From NCBI RefSeq assembly GCF_002995495.1, contig NZ_PVZV01000002.1, positions 496,001 to 560,000 on the forward strand: DNA of 64,000 nucleotides, read 5' to 3'. The DNA is from Actinocorallia populi. GTDB lineage: Bacteria > Actinomycetota > Actinomycetes > Streptosporangiales > Streptosporangiaceae. The position numbers and the translations under genes were made by a program. Shown here one piece after another: positions 31,889-41,063 of the stretch (the stretch's first letter is position 1; each line of letters opens with the position of its first letter). The notes below the pieces were generated by a model. It had not been told where the DNA came from. It saw nothing but the letters and a program-made list of their open reading frames with translations, and searched no databases.

Positions 31889-32953
31889 GTGCCGGTGGAG
31901 AGGAACGACTTGGACGCGGAGGAAGAGCAGGCGGGTGCCGCGAGGCGGCCCGGGGCGGGGGAGCCGGAGGCGGAGCGGTGGCCGCCCGCGTCGCTCACCC
32001 TGTCCGCCAGGCCGCTGCCGGACGTGGTGTTCGGCGCCCCGAAGCCCGTCCCGTCCGCGCCGGGGGAGCCCGCCGGAGCGCCGCCGGGGGACGTGACGGG
32101 GCCGGGTGAGGTCACCGGGCCGCAGCCCGTGGTGGACGCGGCGTTCGCGGTGCCGCCCGCCGCGCCGGCCGACGAGCGGCCCGCCGCGCCTCCCGCGGGG
32201 GCCCATCGGCGGCGGATGGCGCTGCTGGTGGCGGTCGTGCTGGTGGGGGCGCTGGTCGTGGTGCTGGCGGCGGTGGCGGTGTGGCCGTCCGGAAGCGACG
32301 GAAAGGTGCGGCAGACCGGGACGTCCCCGGCGGCCCCGGGGCAGGCGGCGCCGGGGAACGGGACGGACGGTCCCGGCGGGCCGTCGCAGCAGGCGGGTCC
32401 GGCGGAGACGACGGGTCCCGGGAATTCCTCGGCTCCCGGGAGCCCTGCGGTTGCGGGGGGTCCTGCGGGCCCTGGTGATCCCGTGGAGCCGGGAGACCCT
32501 GCGGTCCCTGGAAACCCGTCGGATCCCGGGAGCACGGCGGGTCCTGGAAGTCCTGCGGACCCCGCGGCCCCCGGGAGTCCCGCGGACCCGGCGGGTCCGG
32601 AGGCCGCGGGCGGCTGGCCGGTGCTCTCCGGGACGACCTCGCAGGGGATCGAGGTGACGTACCGGACGGTCGAGACGGCGGAGGGGTACTTCGAGGGCGA
32701 GGTGAGGCTCGTCAACGCCACGGGCGCGCCGCTGCCGGCCTGGACGTTGTCGTTCGGCTATCCGGGGGCCTCGATCAGGAACGTGTGGGGCGGTGACTTC
32801 CGGCCGCGTGAGGACGGGAAGGTGGTCGTCACGGGGAACGAGGACAGCACGCCGGTCGCGGCGGGGGCGTGGGTGAACGTGCGGTTCGGCGGGGCGGGGA
32901 CCCCGTCCCGGCCGCAGGGGTGCACCGTGAACGGGGCGGCCTGCGGTTTCTGA
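31889..32953 (+). CDS. Membrane-anchored protein with collagen-like linker and CBM2-type domain
   Basis: A 354-residue protein: an acidic Pro-rich cytoplasmic part (1-108), one membrane helix (110-132), then a long Gly/Pro/Ser/Asp linker with repeated PGDP, PGNP and PGSPADPA units (about 140-235), and a C-terminal beta-sandwich (about 238-354). The last domain matches cellulose-binding family 2: EVTYRTVETAEGYFEGEVRLVN, PLPAWTLSFGYP, and a final Cys pair (CTVNGAACGF). CBM2 usually follows secreted glycosidases; here no catalytic domain is attached, so a surface adhesin or polysaccharide sensor is possible. GTG 31889 has GAGAGA upstream; GTG 31895 or TTG 31910 are alternatives. Confidence 0.75.
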   Translation: MPVERNDLDAEEEQAGAARRPGAGEPEAERWPPASLTLSARPLPDVVFGAPKPVPSAPGEPAGAPPGDVTGPGEVTGPQPVVDAAFAVPPAAPADERPAAPPAGAHRRRMALLVAVVLVGALVVVLAAVAVWPSGSDGKVRQTGTSPAAPGQAAPGNGTDGPGGPSQQAGPAETTGPGNSSAPGSPAVAGGPAGPGDPVEPGDPAVPGNPSDPGSTAGPGSPADPAAPGSPADPAGPEAAGGWPVLSGTTSQGIEVTYRTVETAEGYFEGEVRLVNATGAPLPAWTLSFGYPGASIRNVWGGDFRPREDGKVVVTGNEDSTPVAAGAWVNVRFGGAGTPSRPQGCTVNGAACGF

Positions 32954-33058
32954 GCGAGGGTGTCGGTGCGGGTCCGTTCGGGTCGCCGTCCTCGCGGACC
33001 GGACCACCGGCGGCCTGCGGTCTCTGAGCGGGAGGCGCCGGTGTGAGAGGCTGAGATC

Positions 33059-33826
33059 GTGCGTATAGCAAGGTTTTCCGCAGGTGAGGAAGTGTCCTTC
33101 GGGGTCGTCGAAGGCGAGGAGATCGCGGAGGTCTCGGGCCACCCGTTCCTGGGCGAGATCCGGTTCACGGGGGCCAGGCACCGGCTGGAGGACGTGCGCC
33201 TGCTGGCGCCGATCCTGCCCAGCAAGGTGATCGCGATCGGCAAGAACTACGCCGAGCACGCCCGCGAGATGGGTTCGGAGGCGCCCGAGGAGCCGCTGTT
33301 CTTCATGAAGCCCTCCACGTCCGTGGTCGGGTCGAACGATGTGATCCGGTACCCCGAGAAGCTCTCCCAGCGCGTCGACTACGAGGGCGAGCTCGCCGTC
33401 GTCATCGGCCGGCTGTGCCGCGAGGTGCCCGTCGCCCGCGCCCAGGAGGTGATCTTCGGTTACACGTGCGCCAACGACGTGACCGCCCGCGACCTGCAGC
33501 GCAGGGACGGCCAGTGGACCAGGGCCAAGGGCTTCGACACCTTCTGCCCGCTGGGCCCGTGGATCGAGACCGTGCTCGACCCCGCCGACCTGGGCATCGA
33601 GACCCTGGTCAACGGCGAGGTGCGCCAGGTCTCCCGCACCTCCGCGATGATCCACGACATCCCCCACCTCATCGCCCATGTCAGCCAGGTGATGACGCTG
33701 CTGCCCGGCGACGTCATCCTCACCGGCACGCCGGAGGGCGTCGGCCCGCTGGAGATCGGCGACACGGTGAGCGTGCAGATCGAGGGCATCGGCGAACTGC
33801 GCAACCGCGTCGTCGCGCGCGACTGA
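33059..33826 (+). CDS. Fumarylacetoacetate hydrolase family protein
   Basis: A 255-residue FAH-superfamily enzyme with the metal-binding core: [25 protein letters not shown], Asp/Glu ligands in [12 protein letters not shown], the [13 protein letters not shown] segment and [11 protein letters not shown]. Family members hydrolyse or decarboxylate acylpyruvates and related diketo acids in catabolism; the exact substrate is not predictable. GTG 33059 fits the conserved start ([19 protein letters not shown]). In actinobacteria this gene commonly lies next to gltX and Glu/Gln tRNA genes, and tRNA-Gln and tRNA-Glu follow here. Confidence 0.88.
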   Translation: MRIARFSAGEEVSFGVVEGEEIAEVSGHPFLGEIRFTGARHRLEDVRLLAPILPSKVIAIGKNYAEHAREMGSEAPEEPLFFMKPSTSVVGSNDVIRYPEKLSQRVDYEGELAVVIGRLCREVPVARAQEVIFGYTCANDVTARDLQRRDGQWTRAKGFDTFCPLGPWIETVLDPADLGIETLVNGEVRQVSRTSAMIHDIPHLIAHVSQVMTLLPGDVILTGTPEGVGPLEIGDTVSVQIEGIGELRNRVVARD

Positions 33827-33947
33827 GACCGCCGCGGGCGGGGGAGTCCGGCGCTTCGGGCAATCGTTTTGGCTAGTGCCCCGGAAGTCCTGTAAGCTTT
33901 CCGAGGTCGCCAGGGAACAGCCCGAAAGGGACAGACCCGAAGCGCAA

Positions 33948-34019
33948 TGGGGTATGGTGTAATCGGCAACACGACTGATTCTGGTTCAGTTATTCTAGGT
34001 TCGAGTCCTGGTACCCCAG
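33948..34019 (+). tRNA. tRNA-Gln (CTG)
   Basis: A 72-nt cloverleaf: acceptor TGGGGTA with TACCCCA, discriminator G, anticodon arm ACTGA-TTCTGGT-TCAGT with CTG at 33981-33983, and TTCGAGTCC in the T arm. CCA is not encoded. In this organism it would be charged via GatCAB if no GlnRS is present. Confidence 0.95.
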
Positions 34020-34057
34020 CAAGGCCCCCCGGATGCCATTCGGGTGAGACCGGTCCT

Positions 34058-34130
34058 GCCTCCGTCGTCTAGTGGCCCAGGACGCCGCCCTCTCAAGGCG
34101 GTAGCGGCGGTTCGAATCCGCTCGGAGGTA
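34058..34130 (+). tRNA. tRNA-Glu (CTC), copy 1
   Basis: A 73-nt cloverleaf: acceptor GCCTCCG with CGGAGGT (G-T first pair), anticodon arm CCGCC-CTCTCAA-GGCGG giving CTC, T arm GGTTCGAATCC. CCA is not encoded. It is identical to copy 2. Confidence 0.95.
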
Positions 34131-34154
34131 CTTTTCCTCACAACTCCATAGCTT

Positions 34155-34227
34155 GCCTCCGTCGTCTAGTGGCCCAGGACGCCGCCCTCTCAAGGCGGTA
34201 GCGGCGGTTCGAATCCGCTCGGAGGTA
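34155..34227 (+). tRNA. tRNA-Glu (CTC), copy 2
   Basis: A sequence-identical duplicate of the tRNA-Glu 97 bases upstream, separated from it by 24 bases of unrelated, less GC-rich spacer. It is followed seven bases later by a terminator hairpin, so the three tRNAs are probably one transcript. Confidence 0.95.
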
Positions 34228-34233
34228 CCGGAA

Positions 34234-34270
34234 CGAAAGCCCTCTCCCGTTTTTCGGGAGGGGGCTTTCG
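34234..34270 (+). terminator. Terminator after the tRNA cluster
   Basis: A 16-bp stem (CGAAAGCCCTCTCCCG with CGGGAGGGGGCTTTCG, one G-T pair, TTTT-type loop) begins six bases after the second tRNA-Glu. Confidence 0.85.
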
Positions 34271-34306
34271 CCATTTCAGAGGGTGTCCTCCCTGCTCTTG
34301 TTGTTT

Positions 34307-34323
34307 ATGACACCCGGTGCCAT
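34307..34323. promoter_or_regulatory. Palindrome in the promoter of the mycofactocin-type SDR
   Basis: ATGACACCCGGTGCCAT (34307-34323) has the pattern ATGnCACCnGGTGnCAT, a 17-bp inverted repeat 35 bases before the SDR start. A TetR-type dimer site is likely; the nearby mftR-like product is the obvious candidate, but this is inference. Confidence 0.5.
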
Positions 34324-34358
34324 CATGGCTCGTGCACAACCAGCGAGAGGTGGGAACC

Positions 34359-35165
34359 ATGGGTCGTCTGACGGGCAAGGTCGCGTTCATCACAGGTGCC
34401 GCACGCGGGCAGGGCAGGGCGGAGGCCGTCCGGCTCGCCGCCGAGGGCGCGGACATCATCGCGGTGGACCTCGTCGAGTCCGCCAGCCGGTACGTCAGGT
34501 ACGAGCCCGCGACGCAGGACGAGCTGGCCGAGACCGTCAAGCTCGTGGAGGAGCAGGGTCGGCGGATCCTGGCGCGCAAGGCCGACGTCCGCGACCTGGC
34601 CGCGCTGGAGGCCGTCGTCAAGGAGGGCGTCGAGCTGTTCGGCCGGCTGGACGTCGTGGTCGCCAACGCGGGGATCGTGAACTACGGCCGCACCTGGGAG
34701 CTCACCGAAGAGCAGTGGCAGGACATGATCGACGTCAACCTCACCGGGGCGTGGAAGACCGTCAAGGCGAGCGTCCCCACGCTCATCGAGCAGGGGCAGG
34801 GCGGCTCGGTCATCCTCATCAGCTCGGTCGCGGGCCTGAAGGGACTGCCCTTCCTCGCCCACTACGCCAGCTCCAAGCACGGCGTCGTCGGCCTGGCCAA
34901 GGTCCTCGCCAACGAGCTGGGCGAGTACGACATCCGGGTCAACACGATCCACCCGCACGGCGTCCGTTCGGGCATGTCGGACGGCAGCATGACGGACTTC
35001 ATCGAGAAGTCCCCCATGCTCGGCCCCATCTTCATGCCGACGCTGCCCTACCAGATGGTCGAGCCGGAGGACATCGCCAACATGGTGGCCTTCCTCGCCT
35101 CCGACGAGGGCAAGTTCATCACCGGCGCCGAGATGAAGGTCGACCTCGGCGCGCTCAACCGCTGA
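34359..35165 (+). CDS. Mycofactocin-dependent SDR family oxidoreductase
   Basis: A 268-residue short-chain dehydrogenase: NAD motif TGAARGQGRAEAVRLAAEGAD, catalytic Ser/Tyr/Lys (ISSVAG, YASSKHG) and the NHTG-type VANAGI. After strand 2 it carries the roughly 30-residue insertion (TQDELAETVKLVEEQGRR) diagnostic of mycofactocin-coupled SDRs, whose NAD(H) stays bound and is recycled by mycofactocin. ATG 34359 fits the conserved start MGRLTGKVAFITG. It is convergent with, and overlaps by 11 bases, an mftR-like regulator. No mftA-F gene is in this window. Confidence 0.88.
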   Translation: MGRLTGKVAFITGAARGQGRAEAVRLAAEGADIIAVDLVESASRYVRYEPATQDELAETVKLVEEQGRRILARKADVRDLAALEAVVKEGVELFGRLDVVVANAGIVNYGRTWELTEEQWQDMIDVNLTGAWKTVKASVPTLIEQGQGGSVILISSVAGLKGLPFLAHYASSKHGVVGLAKVLANELGEYDIRVNTIHPHGVRSGMSDGSMTDFIEKSPMLGPIFMPTLPYQMVEPEDIANMVAFLASDEGKFITGAEMKVDLGALNR

Positions 35166-35796
35166 CGCCCGCGCCGTCGAGCGTCGCCGACAGCCCGGCC
35201 GCCACCTGGTGGATGGCCTCGTCCATCAGGTCGGCCAGGGCCGTCTCCCCGGCGCAGGACAGCCAGTGCTCGTAGGCGGTGATGGCGGCGGTGAGGACGA
35301 CGTTGCCGACCAGCCGCGGGACCATCGCCGTGGCCGGGAGGCCGGTGCGCCCGGCCACGAACGCGGTGACGGCGGCCCGCCACGAGGCGTAGCGCAGGGT
35401 CGCGTCGGCCTGCAGGGTCGGCACCTCGAGGATGAGCCGCATGCGCTGCCGGTGCCAGGGCACGTCCGCCGGGTCGAACCGGTTGAACTCCACGACGGCC
35501 CGGCGCACCGCGTCCATCATCGGCGCCCGCGGGTCCGACCCGTCCAGCAGTTCGCGCAGCTTGCGCAGCTGGTCCTCGAAGTCGCCCCACACCAGGTCGT
35601 TCTTGGAGGCGAAGTAGCGGAAGAACGTGCGGCGCCCGATCCCGGCCGCGGCCGCGATGTCGTCCACGGTGGTCCCGTCGAACCCCTGCCGGGAGAACAG
35701 CTCGAAGGCCAGCCGCTCCAGCGCGGCCCGCGAGGTCGCGCGGGGCCTGCCCGCGAGCCGCTGTGCGGCCTTCCTTCCATCGGACGTCACGGGCAC
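35155..35796 (-). CDS. mftR: MftR-like TetR family regulator (mycofactocin system)
   Basis: A 213-residue TetR-type repressor. The N-terminal HTH reads GRPRATSRAALERLAFELFSR, TTVDDIAAAAGIGRRTFFRYFASKND; the C-terminal part (VVEFNRFDPADVPWHRQRMRLI, then TLRYASWRAAVTAFVAGRTG, then AYEHWL) follows the pattern of MftR, the repressor of mycofactocin synthesis, which responds to long-chain acyl-CoA in mycobacteria. It lies 42 bases after the nhaA stop in the same direction and overlaps the 3' end of the SDR gene. The symbol is by resemblance. Confidence 0.78.
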   Translation of the reverse strand: MPVTSDGRKAAQRLAGRPRATSRAALERLAFELFSRQGFDGTTVDDIAAAAGIGRRTFFRYFASKNDLVWGDFEDQLRKLRELLDGSDPRAPMMDAVRRAVVEFNRFDPADVPWHRQRMRLILEVPTLQADATLRYASWRAAVTAFVAGRTGLPATAMVPRLVGNVVLTAAITAYEHWLSCAGETALADLMDEAIHQVAAGLSATLDGAGVSG

Positions 35797-35838
35797 CAGG
35801 TTGCCATGGCCCGCGCGTCCCCGTGACGGGGCGGCGCG

Positions 35839-37692
35839 TCAGGGGGCGCGGGACTCCTCCAGGGCGCGGAGGAGGGTCTCGGCGTCGAAGGGGCCGGTGT
35901 GGCGGCGGTCGCCGATGAAGAAGGTCGGGGTGCCGCGGGCGCCGCTCGCCTCCGCGCTGGAGATGTCGGCGCGGACGCGTGCGTCGGTGCACTCGTCGTC
36001 CAGGTCCCGCAGGAAGCGCTCGACGTCCAGGCCGAGCTCGGCGGCATAGCCCGCGAGGTCCTCGAATTCCAGTTCGTCCTGGTGGGCGAACATCAGGTCG
36101 TGCATCTCCCAGAAGCGGTCCTGGAACCCGGCGGCGACGGCCGCGCGGGCGGCGAGCTCGGCGTGGGGGTGCACGTCGGCCAAGGGCAGGTGCCGGAAGA
36201 CGTACCGCAGGTCGGATCCGAGGCGTCTGTGCAGCTCCCGGGTGACGCCCGTGGCCTTGGCGCAGAAGGGGCACTCGAAGTCGCCGTACTCCACGAGGGT
36301 CAGGGGCGCGTCGACGCGGCCCCGGATCTGGTCGGTGTCCGGGTCGACGGGAGGGTCGAGGAACCGCGGCAGGTCGGCGTCCCCCTCGCCGAGGAACCGC
36401 GCGGAGACCTGGAACAGCAGCCAGCCGAGCGTCGTGGCCAGCACCGCGGCGATGAGGACGCCGACGACCGCCTCGTCCTGCATGATCCGGTCGTCGAAGG
36501 CGAGCCCGGCGATCAGCAGGGAGACGGTGAACCCGATGCCGGACAGGGCGGCACCGCCCAGCACGTGGCCCCTGCCGACACCCTGGGGCGGCCGTCCGGC
36601 GCCGAGCCGGAAGGCCAGCAGGGAGGTGCCCCCCACGCCGATCAGCTTGCCCAGGACCAGGGCGCAGACCACGCCCCAGGTGAGCGGGGAGGCGAGCGCC
36701 TCGGCCAGGACGCCGCCGCGCAGGTCGACACCGGCGTTGGCCAGCGCGAACAGCGGGACGATCACGTAGCCGGACCAGGGGTGCAGCCGCAGCTGCAGCC
36801 GCTCGTTGATCGACACCGCCTGCTGCAGCCCCTCGCGCGCCGTGCGGCCCACCTCGACCCGGGGCGACTGCCAGAAGGCGCGGAAGGAGCGGGCGGCCCG
36901 TTCGACGGCGGCGCGGGCCGGCTCGTGCGCGGCGATGAGCAGCCCGCCCAGCATGCCCGCGATGGAACCGTGCAGGCCCGCCTCGTGGGTGGCCAGCCAC
37001 AGCCCGGCCCCGGCCAGCACGTACGGGGTGCTGCGCCAGACCCCGAGGCGGCTCAGCAGCCAGAGCACCCCGCACATGACCACCATGGCCACCAGGGCCG
37101 GGGGGTGCAGCGCGTCGGAGTAGACCAGCCCGATCACGCCCACCGCCACGATGTCGTCGATGACGCTGAAGACCAGCAGGAAGATCCGCAGCTGGGTGGA
37201 GAACCGGGGGCCGACCAGGGCCAGGGCGCCCAGCATGAACGCGGTGTCGGTGCCGATGACCACGCCCCAGCCTCCGGCGGCCTCGCCCGAGGGGTTGAAC
37301 GCCAGGTAGATCAGGGCGGGGATGACGATGCCGCCGAACGCCGCCAGCATGGGGACGGCGACGCGGCGGGGCTCGGTCAGCTCCCCGACGGAGAACTCGT
37401 GCCGCACCTCCAGGCCGACGACGAAGAAGAAGACCGCCATCAGGCCGTCGTTCACCCAGTGCTCGAGGTCCATCGCCAGCGTGGCGCCACCGAAGGACAG
37501 GGACGCCTCCAGCCGCCAGAGGGACTCGTACAGGTGCGACCAGGGTGAGTTGGCCCACAGCAGGGCCAGGAGCGCGGCGGCGAGCAGGAGCCCCGCGCTT
37601 CCCGCCTCGGTGGCCAGGAAACGGCGCAGGGGGGCCGACAGCTGCTCCCGCAGCGCGCCTCCGCCGGCCTTCGTCTCGTTTCTCGTCGCCAT
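35839..37692 (-). CDS. nhaA: NhaA Na+/H+ antiporter fused to a DsbA-like thioredoxin domain
   Basis: A 617-residue fusion. Residues about 1-430 are an NhaA antiporter with eleven or twelve helices, the [12 protein letters not shown] segment and the paired aspartates of the ion site (SVIDDIVAV). Residues about 440-617 form a DsbA/thioredoxin fold with the CPFC motif (Cys474, Cys477) and the cis-Pro loop GTPTFFIG. This fusion is known in actinobacteria. The redox partner is unclear; if the tail faces the cytoplasm it would be an odd place for a disulfide oxidase. ATG 37692; mftR-like follows. Confidence 0.92.
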   Translation of the reverse strand: MATRNETKAGGGALREQLSAPLRRFLATEAGSAGLLLAAALLALLWANSPWSHLYESLWRLEASLSFGGATLAMDLEHWVNDGLMAVFFFVVGLEVRHEFSVGELTEPRRVAVPMLAAFGGIVIPALIYLAFNPSGEAAGGWGVVIGTDTAFMLGALALVGPRFSTQLRIFLLVFSVIDDIVAVGVIGLVYSDALHPPALVAMVVMCGVLWLLSRLGVWRSTPYVLAGAGLWLATHEAGLHGSIAGMLGGLLIAAHEPARAAVERAARSFRAFWQSPRVEVGRTAREGLQQAVSINERLQLRLHPWSGYVIVPLFALANAGVDLRGGVLAEALASPLTWGVVCALVLGKLIGVGGTSLLAFRLGAGRPPQGVGRGHVLGGAALSGIGFTVSLLIAGLAFDDRIMQDEAVVGVLIAAVLATTLGWLLFQVSARFLGEGDADLPRFLDPPVDPDTDQIRGRVDAPLTLVEYGDFECPFCAKATGVTRELHRRLGSDLRYVFRHLPLADVHPHAELAARAAVAAGFQDRFWEMHDLMFAHQDELEFEDLAGYAAELGLDVERFLRDLDDECTDARVRADISSAEASGARGTPTFFIGDRRHTGPFDAETLLRALEESRAP

Positions 37693-37893
37693 GTCGTCGG
37701 AGAGTTACCCGCTCCGGCGGGGAAGATCACCGGATGGGGCTCCGGAGGTCCCGAATTACAAAAGTAGTATTTTGGGAACCCGACCAGGTCATCCGGCGTT
37801 GTAGCAGAGACCTGACCGACCAGAGAGACACATGGACTGCGACCTATCTACCGGCACCGCCTCCCTCGCCACTGAACCGCGGAAGGGGAACCG

Positions 37894-39273
37894 GTGATCA
37901 CCGCGCTCTCCCTTGTGCTGGGCGTGGCCGTGGTGCTCGCCATCACCGCGCTGACGGGTTACTTCGTCGCCCAGGAATTCGCCTACATGGCCGTGGACCG
38001 CTCCCGGCTGAACGCCCGTGCGGGAGGCGGCGACGGCGCCGCGTCCCGCGCCCTGAAGGTGACGCGGCGCACCTCCTTCATGCTGTCGGGGGCGCAGCTG
38101 GGCATCACCGTCACCGGACTGCTCGTCGGCTACGTCGCCGAACCGCTGATCGGCGAGGCGTTCGGGGACATCCTCGGCGGCGCGGGCGTGCCCGCGGGCA
38201 CCGGCGTCGCCATCGGGACCGTGCTGGCACTGGCCTTCTCCACGCTGGTGCAGATGCTGTTCGGCGAGCTGTTCCCCAAGAACCTCGCGATCTCCCGGCC
38301 CGAGCCCGTGGCCCTGCGGCTGGCGCGCTCGACGCTGATCTACCTGAAGCTGTTCGGCTGGTTGATCTGGGTGTTCGACCAGTCGTCCAACCTCCTGCTC
38401 CGGATGTTGCGCATCGAGCCCGTCCACGACGTGGAGCACTCGGCCACCGAACGGGACCTGGCGCACATCGTGGCCGACTCGCGCCGCAGCGGCGACCTGC
38501 CGCCGGACCTGTCGATCCTGCTCGACCGCATCCTGGACTTCCCGCAGCGGGACGTCGAGCACGCCATGATCCCGCGCTCCCAGGTCGGCACCGTCGACCA
38601 CGACACGCCGATCGGCGAGGTGCGGCGCGAGATGGGCGCCGGGCACTCCCGCTACCCCGTGCTGGACGCCGAGGAGCGGATCACCGGCGTGGTCGACCTC
38701 GACGAGGTGCTGGCCGCGGCCGACCCGTCCCGCCCCGTGTCGACGATCATGAAGCCGCCGGTCGTCGTGCCGACGCTGATGACCCTGCCCGCGGTGCTGG
38801 ACGAGCTGATCGAGCACCGGGTGCAGCTGGCCTGCGTCGTCGACGAGTTCGGCGGCTTCGCCGGGATCCTCACCCTGGAGGACCTCGCCGAGGAACTGGT
38901 CGGCGAGATCACCGACGAGCACGACGCGGACGAGGAGGAGCCCACGGCCACCGCCGACGGGGAGGCCTGGATCATCCCGGGCACCTTCCACATCGACGAG
39001 GTCGAGCGCACCATCGACCACCGGCTGCCCGAGGGCGACTACGAGACCATCGCCGGGCTGGTGATCGCCTCCTACGGGGCGCTGCCCGAACCCGGCACGG
39101 AACTGGAGATCGAACTGCCCGCCGACCCCGCCGACCTGGCCCACAGCGACGAGCCGCCGCGCCGGTTCGTCCGCGTCGAGGTGCTGGAGATCGACAACCA
39201 CGTGCCGTCGTCCATCCGGCTGGAGATCGGCCGGGACGTCGACCGGGACGCCCTGGGGGAGGAGGAGCGCTGA
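37894..39273 (+). CDS. CNNM/CorC-type membrane protein (DUF21, CBS pair, CorC_HlyC)
   Basis: A 459-residue member of the hemolysin-C/CNNM family. It has an N-terminal DUF21 membrane domain with three to four helices (residues 1-150; YFVAQEFAYMAVDRSRL, MLSGAQLGITVTGLLVGYVAE), a tandem CBS region (about 200-330; MIPRSQVGTVD) and a C-terminal CorC_HlyC domain (WIIPGTFHIDEVE). CNNM proteins transport or regulate Mg2+, or in bacteria other divalent ions. GTG 37894 follows AAGGGG. It overlaps its paralog by three bases. Confidence 0.88.
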   Translation: MITALSLVLGVAVVLAITALTGYFVAQEFAYMAVDRSRLNARAGGGDGAASRALKVTRRTSFMLSGAQLGITVTGLLVGYVAEPLIGEAFGDILGGAGVPAGTGVAIGTVLALAFSTLVQMLFGELFPKNLAISRPEPVALRLARSTLIYLKLFGWLIWVFDQSSNLLLRMLRIEPVHDVEHSATERDLAHIVADSRRSGDLPPDLSILLDRILDFPQRDVEHAMIPRSQVGTVDHDTPIGEVRREMGAGHSRYPVLDAEERITGVVDLDEVLAAADPSRPVSTIMKPPVVVPTLMTLPAVLDELIEHRVQLACVVDEFGGFAGILTLEDLAEELVGEITDEHDADEEEPTATADGEAWIIPGTFHIDEVERTIDHRLPEGDYETIAGLVIASYGALPEPGTELEIELPADPADLAHSDEPPRRFVRVEVLEIDNHVPSSIRLEIGRDVDRDALGEEER

Positions 39274-40304
39274 TGGAGAACCCGTGGACCGTCCTGGTGG
39301 TGACGGTACTGATCATCGCGCTGAGCGCCTTCTTCGTCGCCGTGGAGTTCGCGCTGATCGCGGCCAAGCGGCACCGGCTGGAGGACGCCGCGCACACCAG
39401 CAGGTCGGCGCGCGCCGCGCTGCGCAGCGCCTCGGAGCTGACCGTGCTGCTGGCCGGGGCGCAGCTGGGCATCACCGTCTGCACCCTGGCGCTCGGCGCG
39501 ATCACCAAGCCCGCGGTGCACCACTGGCTCACGCCCCTGTTCACCTCCTGGGGCCTGGCGCCCTGGTCGGCCGACGTGGCGGGCTTCGTGCTCGCCCTGA
39601 TCATCGTGACGTTCCTGCACCTGGTCGTCGGGGAGATGGCGCCCAAGTCGTGGGCGATCGCGCATCCCGAGAAGTCGGCGACGCTCCTGGCGCTGCCGAT
39701 GCGCGGCTTCATGTGGCTGACCAGGCCGCTGCTGCGCGCGCTGAACGAAGGCGCCAACCGGTGCCTGCGCAAGGTCGGCGTCGAGGCCGCCGACCAGGTC
39801 GCGGCCGGGCAGGACCCGGAGGCGCTGCGGCACCTGGTGGAGCACTCCGCCAACGTCGGCGCGCTCGACAGCCGGTACTCCGCGCAGCTCTCGGGCGCCC
39901 TGGACCTGCAGGACCTGCGGCTGGGCGACCTGCTGCGGCCGGACGCCAAGCCCACCACCGTGCCCAAGGGCGCCACCGTCGCCGACGTCCAGGCAGCCAG
40001 CCGGGCCTCGGGCCACCTGCGCATCCTGGTGACCGATCCGGGCACCGCGTGGGGCGTCGTCCACGTCCGCGACACCCTCAACGAACCGGAGACCGGGGAC
40101 ATCTCCCACCTGACCCGTCCGGCCCACCGCATGCCGGTGGAGACCCCCGTCTACACCGCCCTCACCCAGATGCGCGAGACCAGCACCCAGCTGGCCCTCG
40201 TCACCGAGGGCGACCGGGTCGCCGGAGTCGTCACCATCATCGACATCCTCCGCCACCTGTTCCCCCGCACCGAGAGCGGCCGGACGGCCCCGGCCGTCCG
40301 CTGA
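39273..40304 (+). CDS. CNNM/CorC-type membrane protein, short paralog
   Basis: A 343-residue paralog of the preceding gene: DUF21 membrane domain (FFVAVEFALIAAKRHRL, LAGAQLGITVCTLALGA, HLVVGEMAPKSWAI) and a CBS pair, but no C-terminal CorC_HlyC domain. It lacks the basic region and acidic tail of the longer protein. ATG 39273 shares its A with the upstream TGA. Two such genes in tandem are common in actinobacteria and may form a heteromer. Confidence 0.88.
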   Translation: MENPWTVLVVTVLIIALSAFFVAVEFALIAAKRHRLEDAAHTSRSARAALRSASELTVLLAGAQLGITVCTLALGAITKPAVHHWLTPLFTSWGLAPWSADVAGFVLALIIVTFLHLVVGEMAPKSWAIAHPEKSATLLALPMRGFMWLTRPLLRALNEGANRCLRKVGVEAADQVAAGQDPEALRHLVEHSANVGALDSRYSAQLSGALDLQDLRLGDLLRPDAKPTTVPKGATVADVQAASRASGHLRILVTDPGTAWGVVHVRDTLNEPETGDISHLTRPAHRMPVETPVYTALTQMRETSTQLALVTEGDRVAGVVTIIDILRHLFPRTESGRTAPAVR

Positions 40305-40409
40305 CGCCGGGCCGGCACCCGCCGGTGTCCGAACGCCTACGCCGAGAGCCGCGGCCGCCATCGGGGTGGCCGCGGCTCTCGTTCCGCGCGGCTCCTTGCG
40401 GCGCCCGTC

Positions 40410-41045
40410 CTAACGGCGTCCGGCGGTGACCGGGACGTCCACGGCGATCTCGTCGCCGAGCTCGTAGCCGTCGGCGAGGTCGAGGGAGTCGCCGCTCCAG
40501 AAGCGGCCCGGGTCGTACCAGTTGGGGCGCCGCCGCTTGGGGAGCAGGCCCATCGCGCCGTAGGTGAGGGCGACGACCTCGGCGCAGTAGGCGCTCTCCA
40601 GCGCCTGCTTCTCCCTGAGGAACGGGACGCGGCCCTTGAACCAGCGGGTGGTGAGGCGGGCGGTGGAGGGGAAGGGCGTGCCGTCCAGGCGGGCGATCAT
40701 CCTCAGCGCCCCGTCCTCCATCTCGCGGGTGACGGGACGGTCGAGCTGGCGCAGCCAGGCGCGCTGGCCGTAGCGGGCCGCCCACTGGCAGACGGCGTCG
40801 TGCATGTCGTGGAGCTGGACGCCGCGGTGCTGGGTGCCCGACCACAGGTCGGGGAGCGACCTGCCCAGCTCGGCGTGCCACATCAGCGGCGGCAGGTCGT
40901 CGACGACCAGGGATATGCCGACGTGGTTGACGGGGCTGTTGGTCAGCGTCTGGATCGCCCGGTCGGCGGGCGACCGGCCGCGGAAGACCCAGATGTCGCC
41001 GGTCCGGGTGAGTTCGAGTGCTCTCTCCAGGCTGATGGCCGTCAT
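40410..41045 (-). CDS. Permuted NlpC/P60 (papain-like) fold protein
   Basis: A 211-residue protein in which the papain-like catalytic residues occur in permuted order: His41 in PVNHVGISLVV comes first and Cys154 in SAYCAEVVALTYG later. GDIWVFRGRSPADRAIQ is the usual first strand. Related YiiX/YebB-like and LRAT-like proteins act on lipids, peptidoglycan or acyl groups. There is no signal peptide, so a cytoplasmic role is likely. It is divergent from the small ORF at 41064, leaving 18 bases between starts. Confidence 0.75.
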   Translation of the reverse strand: MTAISLERALELTRTGDIWVFRGRSPADRAIQTLTNSPVNHVGISLVVDDLPPLMWHAELGRSLPDLWSGTQHRGVQLHDMHDAVCQWAARYGQRAWLRQLDRPVTREMEDGALRMIARLDGTPFPSTARLTTRWFKGRVPFLREKQALESAYCAEVVALTYGAMGLLPKRRRPNWYDPGRFWSGDSLDLADGYELGDEIAVDVPVTAGRR

Positions 41046-41063
41046 ATCTCGTAGCCTAAGCGG

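Noticed and set aside
31559-33679. Minus-strand extension of the MhuD-like gene to 826 codons
   Set aside because: The extra 700 codons lie opposite two real plus-strand genes and are Arg/Pro low-complexity sequence. The true start is ATG 31558 with a GGAGG site.
37759-37774. CAAAA/TTTTG inverted repeat in the gap before the CNNM genes, considered as a metal riboswitch or operator
   Set aside because: The arms are only five bases and no M-box, ykoY or other known Mg2+/Mn2+ riboswitch core was seen. It is probably just the promoter's AT-rich part.
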